A DNA stretch of 64,000 nucleotides from Gammaproteobacteria bacterium (GTDB taxonomy: Bacteria > Pseudomonadota > Gammaproteobacteria > Pseudomonadales > Halieaceae): assembly GCA_024742415.1 (NCBI GenBank), contig JANSYN010000001.1, positions 186,001-250,000 on the forward strand, read 5' to 3'. The notes beneath the pieces were generated by a model. The model was not told the origin of the DNA and searched no databases. It was given only the letters and a program-made list of their open reading frames with translations. The stretch's first letter is position 1; each line of letters begins with the position of its first letter. The position numbers were made by a program, and so were the translations under genes. Shown one piece after another: positions 36,434-44,521 of the stretch.

Positions 36434-36471
36434 TAACTAATCAGTTAATCTTATAATCAGTTTAGCTGATT
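36434..36471. promoter_or_regulatory. Two dyad operators flanking a TATAAT element (MarR control region)
   Basis: TAACT-AATC-AGTTA at 36434-36447 and AATCAG-TTTAG-CTGATT at 36455-36471; both contain AATCAG/CTGATT-type half-sites. A perfect TATAAT (36452-36457) overlaps the left edge of the second dyad, with TTGTAA (36431) as a weak -35. A regulator bound here would block the plus-strand promoter. Confidence 0.7.
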
Positions 36472-36489
36472 AAAAGCAGAGGTCAATCC

Positions 36490-37515
36490 ATGTTTGAAGT
36501 GTTTGCCGCAACGCCAGAAGACATGGGGCCGGGTGATATCGCTGCCCACGCCGCGCGTGCCGAGGCCATGGGCTTTGATGGACTGCATGTGCCCGATGCC
36601 ATCCACGACGGCTTGTTGCTGGCGGCACTGGCACTCAATGCAACCCGCCGGCTGATCGTAGGAACTGCCGTACTGGTTGCCTTTCCACGCAGCCCGATGA
36701 CAACCGCGATCGCCGCCTGGGACCTGCAGAAGATGTCGGGTGGACGCTTTGAAGTAGGGCTGGGCACGCAGGTAAAGGCCAACATCGAGAAACGCTACAG
36801 CGCGCGCTGGGATTCACCGGTGCCGCAGATGCGAGAATACGTGCAGGCGATGCGCGCCGTTTTTGACACCTTTCAGACCGGTGCCAGGCTGAACTTTGAA
36901 GGCGAGCACTACCAGTTGACCAAGATGCAGCCCTTTTTTAACCCCGGGCCGATCGACCACCCCGACATACCGATTTTGTGTGGCGCGGTGGGCCCAGCGA
37001 TGACGCGCATGGTGGGGCGTGTTGCAGACGGCATGATCACCCACCCCACCAATACGCCACCCGCGTATATCCGCCAGGTATGCCTGCCCAGGCTGCAGGC
37101 CGGTTTTGCCAAGGCCGGTCATGAGGGTTCCGGGTTCAAACTGATACTGGGCCCACTAACCGCTACCGGCAAGGATGAAGCCGAGGTACAGGCCAACTGG
37201 GAAAAGCAGCGCAACATGCTGGGTTTTCTGTACTCAACCCCAGCCTACTGGCCCAGCCTGGAGTTGTTTGGCTGGCAGGATAAAGGCCAGCAATTGCTGG
37301 ACATGACACGTGCCGGCGAATGGGGTGCGATGCGCGATATCGTTACCGATGAGATGCTGGAAAAGTTCGTACCGCGCGGCACCTATGCCGAGATCGCACA
37401 GGTGTACAAGGACCGCTATGGTGAACTGACGCGACGCGTGACCTTTCCGATACCCGCGGATCCGGCAGATGATCAGCATGTGGCGGCAGTGATCGCGGCC
37501 TTGCACGGCCACTAG
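36490..37515 (+). CDS. LLM-class flavin/F420-dependent oxidoreductase
   Basis: A 341-residue luciferase-like protein. The N-terminus 'MFEVFAATPEDMGPGDIAAH' and the motifs 'IVGTAVLVAFPRSP' and 'GGRFEVGLGTQVKANIEKRY' fit the LLM subgroup often annotated F420-dependent. ATG 36490 is 18 bp beyond the MarR dyads. Whether it uses FMN or F420 is not visible. It is likely co-regulated with the MarR operon and may be read through into the cupin-P450 operon 134 bp downstream. Confidence 0.85.
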   Translation: MFEVFAATPEDMGPGDIAAHAARAEAMGFDGLHVPDAIHDGLLLAALALNATRRLIVGTAVLVAFPRSPMTTAIAAWDLQKMSGGRFEVGLGTQVKANIEKRYSARWDSPVPQMREYVQAMRAVFDTFQTGARLNFEGEHYQLTKMQPFFNPGPIDHPDIPILCGAVGPAMTRMVGRVADGMITHPTNTPPAYIRQVCLPRLQAGFAKAGHEGSGFKLILGPLTATGKDEAEVQANWEKQRNMLGFLYSTPAYWPSLELFGWQDKGQQLLDMTRAGEWGAMRDIVTDEMLEKFVPRGTYAEIAQVYKDRYGELTRRVTFPIPADPADDQHVAAVIAALHGH

Positions 37516-37568
37516 ACACCCCGTGCTGCTTCTGGCGCAATAGTTTATGCCAGTCTGTGGAGAATAGA

Positions 37569-37625
37569 GCAGGCGGGTTCCAAACGCCTGCAGTGTGCGC
37601 TACATAATAACCGTAACCCGTTATT
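37569..37625. promoter_or_regulatory. Two dyads between LLM gene and cupin gene
   Basis: GCAGGCG...CGCCTGC (37569-37591, 9-nt loop) may terminate or insulate the LLM transcript. AATAAC-N8-GTTATT (37606-37625), 24 bp before the cupin ATG, is a candidate operator for the P450 operon. Confidence 0.45.
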
Positions 37626-37649
37626 GTGAATGAGATGAGGAACGCAAGC

Positions 37650-38096
37650 ATGAGTCACCCCGAAGCAGTACACATCGGTGCAGACGACATTCCCTTTATC
37701 GACATAGGCGATGGCAGCAAGCTGCGCGTGTTGCAGGTGCGCCCCAAGGAGGGCCTGTGGATTATCGAGAACATCTTTCAGGCAGGCTATGAAGTGGAGA
37801 TGCACAAGCACACCGGGCCGGTGTTTGGCTACACACAGCGGGGCGCGTGGAAGTACAAGGAATACGACTACGTGAACCGTGCCGGCTCCTTTTTGTATGA
37901 ACCGGCAGGCTCCGTGCATACTCTGACCTGCATAGAGGACGATACCCAGGTCTGGTTCCAGATGTATGGCTCGAATATCAACCTGGACGCCGATGGCAAT
38001 ATCACCTCTGTGATCGATGGCGCTACGACGCTGGAGTTCTATCTGGCAATGTGCGCTGAAATGGGCCTGCCCACTCCACCGGTAATCATGGAATAA
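37650..38096 (+). CDS. Cupin-fold protein (dihydroxyacetophenone dioxygenase-like)
   Basis: A 148-residue single cupin. 'GYEVEMHKHTGPVFGYTQRG' and 'PAGSVHTLTC' carry the metal-binding His residues in the usual two cupin motifs. ATG 37650 has GAGGA upstream. The overall form resembles the 2,4'-dihydroxyacetophenone dioxygenase family, but substrate is unknown. It leads a six-gene plus-strand operon with P450, sulfotransferase and SDRs. Confidence 0.78.
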   Translation: MSHPEAVHIGADDIPFIDIGDGSKLRVLQVRPKEGLWIIENIFQAGYEVEMHKHTGPVFGYTQRGAWKYKEYDYVNRAGSFLYEPAGSVHTLTCIEDDTQVWFQMYGSNINLDADGNITSVIDGATTLEFYLAMCAEMGLPTPPVIME

Positions 38097-38105
38097 CGCC
38101 AAACG

Positions 38106-39305
38106 ATGAAAATTGACGTCTACGATCCTGACAGTTACACCGCCGGCATCCCGCATGCGCAATTCGCCTGGCTGCGCGCCAACGACCCGGTACACTGGCA
38201 TGAGCATCCCGCGGGGTACGGCTATTGGGTGCTGACCAGGCATGCAGACGTCCTGAGCGTTTCCAGGGATTTTAAAACCTTTTCGGCCGAGCGCGGCTTC
38301 GTCATGGTCGACGATCTGCCGCCGGATATTCTGGAGATGACTCGCAACCAGCTTTTGGGCATGGACCCACCCAGGCATGGGCCGTTGCGCCGTGCGGTGA
38401 TTACGCGATTCACCTCGCGCATGCTGGCAGCACTTGAACCGCAGGTGCGCCAGATTGCGCGCGATGTCATGGCGCAGATCAAAAAGCCGACGGAAGTCAA
38501 TTTTGTGGAGAGCCTGGCCGGCGATCTGCCTACCGCTGTAATCTGCTCGATGCTGGAAATACCGCGTGACATGTGGGGCCAGATCCGCCACTGGTCAGAT
38601 TTGCAGACCTCCAGCAGCGACCCCGACCTGGGTGGAACGCAAGAGGAGGTGACCCAGGCGAGTGTCGATATGGGCACGTACGGTTTCGAGCTTGCCATGC
38701 AGCGCAAGGAACAGGGCGGTGACGATCTCATCTCGCTACTCATCAACCAGGAGGTAGAAGGGCATCTGGTCACTGAGATGGAATTTGCGTCGCTGTTTGT
38801 CCAACTCACCGTGGCAGGTAATGAAACCACGCGCGGTCTGATCAGCAGCGGCATGCACCAGTTATTGCAACAACCCGAGCTGCTGCAACAGCTGCGTGAG
38901 CATCCCGAACAACTGCCCACCGCCATAGAAGAAATGCTGCGCTGGACCTGCCCGTTGCATTACTTTCGGCGCACCGCGGTCAGCGATACCGAGATCCGCG
39001 GCCAGAAAATCAGCGCCGGTGATCGCGTAGTCCTGATGTACAGCTCAGCCAACTTCGATGAAGCGGTCTTTGCCGACCCTATGACGTTTGACATTACGCG
39101 CGACCCAAATCCCCATATGGCCTTTGGGCACGGTATTCACCTGTGCCTGGGTGCGAACCTGGCGCGCATGGAGGCCCGCGTTTTCTTTGAGGAGTTCTTC
39201 TCCTATTTTGCATCGATCGAAAGCACGGGTGAGCCGGTTTTTATCCGCTCGAACAGCATCCATGGCTATAAAGACATGCCCGTGTTGCTGACCCCGGCAG
39301 CCTGA
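38106..39305 (+). CDS. Cytochrome P450, CYP125-like
   Basis: A 399-residue soluble P450. The I-helix has 'VAGNETTRGLISSGM', the K-helix 'EEMLRW' (ExxR), and the haem loop 'FGHGIHLCLGANLARME' with Cys347. 'YSSANFDEAVFADP' and 'NPHMAFG' closely resemble CYP125/CYP142 enzymes that oxidise the terminal carbon of the cholesterol side chain. Nine bp separate it from the cupin and 6 bp from the sulfotransferase. A side-chain hydroxylase role on sterols or terpenoids is inferred; redox partners are not in this window. Confidence 0.85.
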   Translation: MKIDVYDPDSYTAGIPHAQFAWLRANDPVHWHEHPAGYGYWVLTRHADVLSVSRDFKTFSAERGFVMVDDLPPDILEMTRNQLLGMDPPRHGPLRRAVITRFTSRMLAALEPQVRQIARDVMAQIKKPTEVNFVESLAGDLPTAVICSMLEIPRDMWGQIRHWSDLQTSSSDPDLGGTQEEVTQASVDMGTYGFELAMQRKEQGGDDLISLLINQEVEGHLVTEMEFASLFVQLTVAGNETTRGLISSGMHQLLQQPELLQQLREHPEQLPTAIEEMLRWTCPLHYFRRTAVSDTEIRGQKISAGDRVVLMYSSANFDEAVFADPMTFDITRDPNPHMAFGHGIHLCLGANLARMEARVFFEEFFSYFASIESTGEPVFIRSNSIHGYKDMPVLLTPAA

Positions 39306-39311
39306 CGCTCC

Positions 39312-40475
39312 ATGTATTTTGACGTGCAGTACTACTGGCGGGTGCTGCGTCACGTCTGGTCACTGAACGACTGGCCGGGGCGCAGGCAAACGCTGTTCAA
39401 ACTTCTGATACTGGTTCCACTTGGTTACGTGATTAACGCGGCCTGTTTCGTGCTGGATTATCTGCTCTTCCCGTCGCTATGGCGACAGTCGGTGCGCCAG
39501 CCGGTATTTATTGTTGGGCATGCGCGCTCGGGTACTACCCTGTGCCATCGGCTGCTTGCCGCCGATGGTGATACGTTCAGCTACTTTCTCTACTGGGAGA
39601 TGTTCTTTCCATCGCTGCTGCAAAAAAAGCTGATGGGTGCACTTGGCGTGTTGGACAAGAAGCTGCTCGGTGGTTTCTGCAACAGGAAGCTGGTCGCCTG
39701 GGATGATCGTACCTTTGGCCGCTACCGGCACATCCATAATATGAGCCTGTGGAATTCTGAGGAAGACCAGTTCGTCATGCGTGGTGCCTTTGTCACCCAG
39801 CAATGGTCTCTGGACATTCCGATGATGCACAAGCTGGACATCTTCCATGTCGACCAGATGCCCCTGCAAAAGCGGCGTCGCTGGCTGCGCCACTACAAGG
39901 AATGCGTTAAACGCCAGCTCGTGTTTAATGGCGGCGACAAGATTCACCTGGCGAAAAACCCGCTGATGAGCGGTTGGGTGCAGTCGCTGATCGATACGTT
40001 TCCCGACGCCCGCATTATCGTCATGCTGCGCAATCCGCTGGAGTGTATACCGAGCGTCCTGAAGCTGGTTGAGGTTACCTGGCAGGGCAAGGGCTGGTCA
40101 CGGGATCAGTATGCGCTGTCTTTGAAACTGTTGACGGATGTCTCTTTCGAGAGCTTTACCCATCCGCGCGATGTGCTAAAGGCCAACCCGGCAACGGCGC
40201 AAGTCGCCGTAGACTACCGTGACATTACAGCCCAGCCGCGCAACACGGTGCATGCGATCTACGCGGCTATTGGCTTACAGGTTTCGCCCGAGTTCGATGA
40301 CTACCTCAGGGCGCAGGAAGATCGCGAGCGTGGCCACACGACGCATTTTCGCTACAGCATCGATGAGTTCGACGTGACGGCCGAGCGTATAGAATCTGAG
40401 CTGGCGGACTTTTTTGCCGCCTATGGCTGGCCATCCCAGTCCGAGGTGGCAACAGGCATTGAGGAGAACGTATGA
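39312..40475 (+). CDS. Sulfotransferase family protein
   Basis: A 387-residue protein with the 5'-phosphosulfate-binding loop 'VFIVGHARSGTTLCHRLL' (about 57-74) and a 3'-phosphate-binding region around 'FPDARIIVMLRNPLECIPS'. The N-terminus has a hydrophobic segment (about 30-50), suggesting membrane association. PAPS-dependent sulfonation of a hydroxyl group is expected. It sits between the P450 and an SDR (4-bp ATGA overlap with the latter), an unusual place for a conjugating enzyme among catabolic genes. Confidence 0.82.
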   Translation: MYFDVQYYWRVLRHVWSLNDWPGRRQTLFKLLILVPLGYVINAACFVLDYLLFPSLWRQSVRQPVFIVGHARSGTTLCHRLLAADGDTFSYFLYWEMFFPSLLQKKLMGALGVLDKKLLGGFCNRKLVAWDDRTFGRYRHIHNMSLWNSEEDQFVMRGAFVTQQWSLDIPMMHKLDIFHVDQMPLQKRRRWLRHYKECVKRQLVFNGGDKIHLAKNPLMSGWVQSLIDTFPDARIIVMLRNPLECIPSVLKLVEVTWQGKGWSRDQYALSLKLLTDVSFESFTHPRDVLKANPATAQVAVDYRDITAQPRNTVHAIYAAIGLQVSPEFDDYLRAQEDRERGHTTHFRYSIDEFDVTAERIESELADFFAAYGWPSQSEVATGIEENV

Positions 40476-41356
40476 AGCAACCCACGGATGAGTCTGCTTA
40501 CGAAGGTGCAGCACTGCGCGGCAGAAACGCATTGATTACAGGTGCCTCGCGCGGCATCGGGTTGGCCATTGCCCGCCGGTTTGCCGCAGAGGGTGCCGCC
40601 GTGGTTCTGTGTGCATCGCGCCTTGGGGCTCACGGTAAACTCAAGGGTACGCTGCAGGAGGCCGTGGACGAGATCAACGCGGCCGGTGGTAGCGCTGCCG
40701 CAGAAGTGTGTGACCTGTCGGATCACGAGGCGCGTGCGCAGTTGGTTGAACGCGCCGGGCGGCACTTTGGCCCGCTGGATATTGTGGTTAACAATGCGGC
40801 TGCTTCGACCATGCAGTTGCCCTCGCAGGTGACCAGGGAGCAGCGCAACTTTATGTACGAGGTGAACCTGAATGCCCCGATTGATCTTGCACAGCAGGTG
40901 CTGCCGGCGATGCGTAAACGCGGCAGCGGCTGGATACTGAATATCAGCAGCGCCAGCGCCCGGCAACCGGTGGTGCCGTACCGTGATTCTCAAATCGCTG
41001 CCCACGTGATTACCGCCTATGGCGCAACCAAGGCGGCGCTGGACCGCTACACCCAGGGTCTTGCGCACGAAGTGGCAGGCGATGGCGTGTGTATCAATAC
41101 ACTGGCGCCCGAGAGTATCGTGCTGACCGAGGGAGCCAGTTATGTGCGCGATATTGCACGCCGTAGCCCGGACATGGCAGAGCCGGTAGAGACCATGGCC
41201 GAGGCTGCTCTGGCATTGTGCTCGGGGCGCCATATTGGGCAAGTCTGTTTCAGTCGCCAGCTCTTGCATGCGCTGGGCCGGCCCGTGTTCAGTCTGGACG
41301 GGCAGGAGCGACTGGGTGATGCATTCCTGCCAGCCGATGTTGAAGCTACCGCGTAA
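40472..41356 (+). CDS. Short-chain dehydrogenase/reductase
   Basis: A 294-residue SDR with 'TGASRGIGLAIARRF', 'VVNNAAAST', 'NISSASARQP' and 'YGATK'. It has a longer C-terminus than the classical 250 residues. It starts inside the sulfotransferase stop codon and probably acts on the product of the P450 step. Confidence 0.87.
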   Translation: MKQPTDESAYEGAALRGRNALITGASRGIGLAIARRFAAEGAAVVLCASRLGAHGKLKGTLQEAVDEINAAGGSAAAEVCDLSDHEARAQLVERAGRHFGPLDIVVNNAAASTMQLPSQVTREQRNFMYEVNLNAPIDLAQQVLPAMRKRGSGWILNISSASARQPVVPYRDSQIAAHVITAYGATKAALDRYTQGLAHEVAGDGVCINTLAPESIVLTEGASYVRDIARRSPDMAEPVETMAEAALALCSGRHIGQVCFSRQLLHALGRPVFSLDGQERLGDAFLPADVEATA

Positions 41357-41424
41357 CCGCGCAGCGCAGCAGTGCTTGATAAGCATCGTGCAAACTACCT
41401 TGGATGGCAGATCAGGAGTACACA

Positions 41425-42822
41425 ATGAGTGAACAGGATGTAGACACCGTGCAGGCGCTGCGTGCTGCCTGGGACGACATGATTCAGTCCCTGCAGGAGG
41501 CGCGTGATGCGATCGATCACCCCGAGCTGATGCCGCCCCCGGGCAGCGAGCGCAATCTCGCCGAGGGGTACCGCTATCTGATGGGGTTCGTTCATTATGG
41601 CATTGAGCGCGCGTTTCACGAAGACCCGCAGCGGCCGCACTTTCGCAATGCCCTGTCTATCATCAATCGCAGCACTATTGATAATGCCGATGCGGTGTAT
41701 TTTTATGCCCCGCTTGACGGCAAAGCCAGCTATCGACTTCAGGGGAAGGTGGAGGATTGGCGCCACTGGCGCAATGAACCGCCTCTCGAGGGCCAACCCA
41801 AAGCGCCGTTTTACCTGATCTTTGAAACCATGTCAGGCGTAATGGCTGGCGATTCCGGCTCGCTGCGCGAGTTGACGCCGGGCGTAAAGGTGCAGACCGG
41901 CCGCCTGGATTCCTCGGAGCTCCAGGTAGAAGCCGATGGTAGTTTTGAGATACTCCTGGCGCCAGAGCGGCCAGCGGATTACAGCGGCAACTTCATTGCC
42001 ACGTTGAAGGTTGTTGACCAGCCTCATCCCTTTGATCCCGATGTTCCCGCGCAGCGCTATGCCAACGTGGTCAGCGGTCGGCAGCTGTTTTGCGACTGGG
42101 AGAACGAAGTCCCTATTCATCTGGAACTCGAGCAGATCGGCGCGGAGGGTACGCATGGTGCGCCGTATGATGCAGTGACCGCCGCCGCCCAGATACGGCA
42201 GTGCGGCGACCTCGTGCGCAGCCATATGCGCTACTGGAATGAGTTCTGGACTATTCTTATGGGCACTTATGGCGAACGCGAGGGCAGTATTCCCGGGGTG
42301 GCTTTCCCGCGTAACGCGTTCAATCAGGTCAATGCCGCTGCAGGTAGCACCGGCGGCGGGCAGAGTACGAACCTGTATGCCGGTGGCGTGTTTGAGTTGG
42401 CGCCGGATGAAGCGCTGATCATTGAAAACCGTGTGCAGGTGCCCCCGCAGTATATCGGTTTTCAACTGGGCAACCTCTGGGGGGAATCCATAGAATATGC
42501 CAACCAGACGGGCAGTCTTAACGGCTACCAGATGACGCCCGATGAGGATGGTGTGTTTCGCATGGTGGTTGCGCACCGGGACCCGGGCGTTGCCAACTGG
42601 CTTGACACCAGTGGTCATCCCGAGGGTTTTTTAACGGCGCGCTGGGCCTACAGTTCGACGCCGGACAAGGCAGAGTGGCCGCAGATCACTGCGAGCAAGG
42701 TGCGCTTTGACGACATCGCAAAACACCTGCCGGAAAACACGGCCAGACTGGACCCGGCGCAGCGACGCCAGCAGGTCAGAATTCGCCAGCGTCACGTGCG
42801 CCGGCGTTACAGGGCGTTTTAA
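41425..42822 (+). CDS. DUF1214-like protein of unknown function
   Basis: A 465-residue soluble protein without signal peptide. ATG 41425 follows AGGAG. Recognisable stretches are 'LAEGYRYLMGFVHYGIERAF', 'AVYFYAPLDGKASYRLQGKV' and 'DPGVANWLDTSGHPEGFLTA', the last matching the DUF1214-type beta-sandwich proteins ('D.. ..NWLDT.GH..G.....RW'). Proteins of this sort recur in steroid and terpenoid degradation clusters without known activity. The C-terminus is strongly basic ('RRQQVRIRQRHVRRRYRAF'). Confidence 0.65.
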   Translation: MSEQDVDTVQALRAAWDDMIQSLQEARDAIDHPELMPPPGSERNLAEGYRYLMGFVHYGIERAFHEDPQRPHFRNALSIINRSTIDNADAVYFYAPLDGKASYRLQGKVEDWRHWRNEPPLEGQPKAPFYLIFETMSGVMAGDSGSLRELTPGVKVQTGRLDSSELQVEADGSFEILLAPERPADYSGNFIATLKVVDQPHPFDPDVPAQRYANVVSGRQLFCDWENEVPIHLELEQIGAEGTHGAPYDAVTAAAQIRQCGDLVRSHMRYWNEFWTILMGTYGEREGSIPGVAFPRNAFNQVNAAAGSTGGGQSTNLYAGGVFELAPDEALIIENRVQVPPQYIGFQLGNLWGESIEYANQTGSLNGYQMTPDEDGVFRMVVAHRDPGVANWLDTSGHPEGFLTARWAYSSTPDKAEWPQITASKVRFDDIAKHLPENTARLDPAQRRQQVRIRQRHVRRRYRAF

Positions 42823-42843
42823 TGTCCGTCGGGAGAGCACAAC

Positions 42844-43614
42844 ATGACCGCTAAAGTCGCGCTCGTAATGGGGGCAGGGGCAGGTACCGGCCGCGCCACT
42901 GCGCTGGCGTTCCAGCGCGAGGGTGCGCAGGTGGTGATCGCCGACATCAACGAAGAGGGTGGCAGGGAAACGCTCCACCAGGTGCAGGCGCAGGGCGGTG
43001 AAGGTATTTTTGTGCGCGCTGATATGGGTGTGGCTGCCGATGTGCAAGCGACAGTTGAAGCCGCCGTGGCCGCCTTTGGTGGCTTGCATATGGTAAGCAA
43101 CAATGCCGCGCTTGGCCTGCGCAGCAAACCAGTAACAGACATCACTGAACAGGAGTGGGATCGCTGTATGTCTGTCACCCTGCGCGGCGTATGGCTGTGT
43201 ATGAAGTACCAGCTGCCGGTAATCGAGGCGTCCGGCGGGGGTGCGATAGTGAACATCGCCTCAGTGTCAGGATTGCGCGGCGAGGCCTTGCAAGGCCCCT
43301 ACGCCGCCGCCAAGGGAGGCGTGATTACCCTGAGCAAAACTGTCGCGGTGGAATATGCCAAACGCGGCGTGCGTGTGAATACCGTTTGCCCCGGCGGTAT
43401 TAACTCCGGCGGCATGGCGTTCTACCTTGATAGCCTTCCCGATGATCTGCGCCAGAAGACGCTCGACGCTCATGCCATGGGCCGCCTGGCGGAGCCGCAC
43501 GAGATCGCCGATGCCGTAGTGTACCTGTGCAGCGATCGCGCATCGTTTATTACCGGGCAGGACCTGGCCGTGGACGGCGGGATACTGGTGCGCTCCAACG
43601 TGGTGGCCCTGTAG
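42844..43614 (+). CDS. Short-chain dehydrogenase/reductase
   Basis: A 256-residue classical SDR: 'MGAGAGTGRATALAF' (the second Gly-rich position is Thr, slightly atypical), Asp after beta2 ('VIADINEEGG'), 'VSNNAALG', 'NIASVSGLRG' and 'YAAAK'. It is the last gene of the plus-strand P450 operon and is convergent with the next SDR. A weak AGCGCC/GGCGCT hairpin follows its stop. Confidence 0.87.
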   Translation: MTAKVALVMGAGAGTGRATALAFQREGAQVVIADINEEGGRETLHQVQAQGGEGIFVRADMGVAADVQATVEAAVAAFGGLHMVSNNAALGLRSKPVTDITEQEWDRCMSVTLRGVWLCMKYQLPVIEASGGGAIVNIASVSGLRGEALQGPYAAAKGGVITLSKTVAVEYAKRGVRVNTVCPGGINSGGMAFYLDSLPDDLRQKTLDAHAMGRLAEPHEIADAVVYLCSDRASFITGQDLAVDGGILVRSNVVAL

Positions 43615-43676
43615 AGCGCCGTGATGGGCGCTGCTTGAAGCGGTTCTGAAGCGCTCCGCCAAGGCCAAAGAACACA

Positions 43677-44498
43677 CTAGGTGTCGCCTGCAATATCCTG
43701 GTTGTTGAGCGCCGTCAGGTCGAAGTCGGGTATGTGCATCTGTGGCGTTTTACCGCCGTCAACCGGCAGAATGACGCCGGTAATAAACCCTGCCGCGTCG
43801 GAACCAAGGAAGCAGATAGCCTCGGCCATTTCCTCAGGTGTGCCAATGCGCTGCATGGGAATAGCACCTGCCATGGCGTCCTGCATGGCCTTGTTTTTCA
43901 TGGTTGAGGCTTCCAGCCCCGGGGTCATCACTGCGCCGGGTGCGACCACATTGACGCGCACATTGTACGGCGCAGCCTCCATGGCGGCGCACTGTGTGAA
44001 CTGGTTGACCGCCGCCTTTGCTGCCGAATAGGCACCGGCGGCAAAACCGGCGCGCAGACTGCTCACCGAAGAAACATTCACGATCGATCCACTGCCTTGT
44101 GGTTGCATTATTTTCATGGCCGCCTGCACGCCGATAAACACACTTTCCACGCACACCCCGAAGTTGGCGCGCCATTGTTCGATCGTCTGGTCGAGGATCA
44201 TGCCGCCGACCACAGAGGGAGCGTTATTGACCAGCAGATCCAGGCGCCCATGTTCGGCGGCCGTGTCTGCAATCAGGGCAGCAAAGGCGTCCAGATCAGA
44301 CACGTCCAGTGCGACACCGCAGAAGCTGCCACCGTTGGCGGTAATCTCCTGGGCCAGTTCGTCGAGTTTTGCCTGGCGCCGGGCGCAGGCCACCACGTGT
44401 GCACCCTCTGCGGCGAGTTGCAGGGCAGTCGCGCGTCCAATGCCCATGCTGCCGCCAGTAACAATGGCGACTTTGCCTTCATAGCGTTTTGAGCTCAT
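43677..44498 (-). CDS. Short-chain dehydrogenase/reductase
   Basis: A 273-residue SDR: 'TGGSMGIGRATALQL', Arg after beta2 ('ACARRQAKL', NADP-type), 'LVNNAPSV', 'NVSSVSSLRAG' and 'YSAAK'. It is the second gene of a minus-strand pair, 23 bp behind the fused MaoC gene, and may oxidise the hydroxyacyl-CoA made by that hydratase. Confidence 0.87.
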   Translation of the reverse strand: MSSKRYEGKVAIVTGGSMGIGRATALQLAAEGAHVVACARRQAKLDELAQEITANGGSFCGVALDVSDLDAFAALIADTAAEHGRLDLLVNNAPSVVGGMILDQTIEQWRANFGVCVESVFIGVQAAMKIMQPQGSGSIVNVSSVSSLRAGFAAGAYSAAKAAVNQFTQCAAMEAAPYNVRVNVVAPGAVMTPGLEASTMKNKAMQDAMAGAIPMQRIGTPEEMAEAICFLGSDAAGFITGVILPVDGGKTPQMHIPDFDLTALNNQDIAGDT

Positions 44499-44521
44499 AA
44501 CATGTTCTCTCTCGACCCGAT

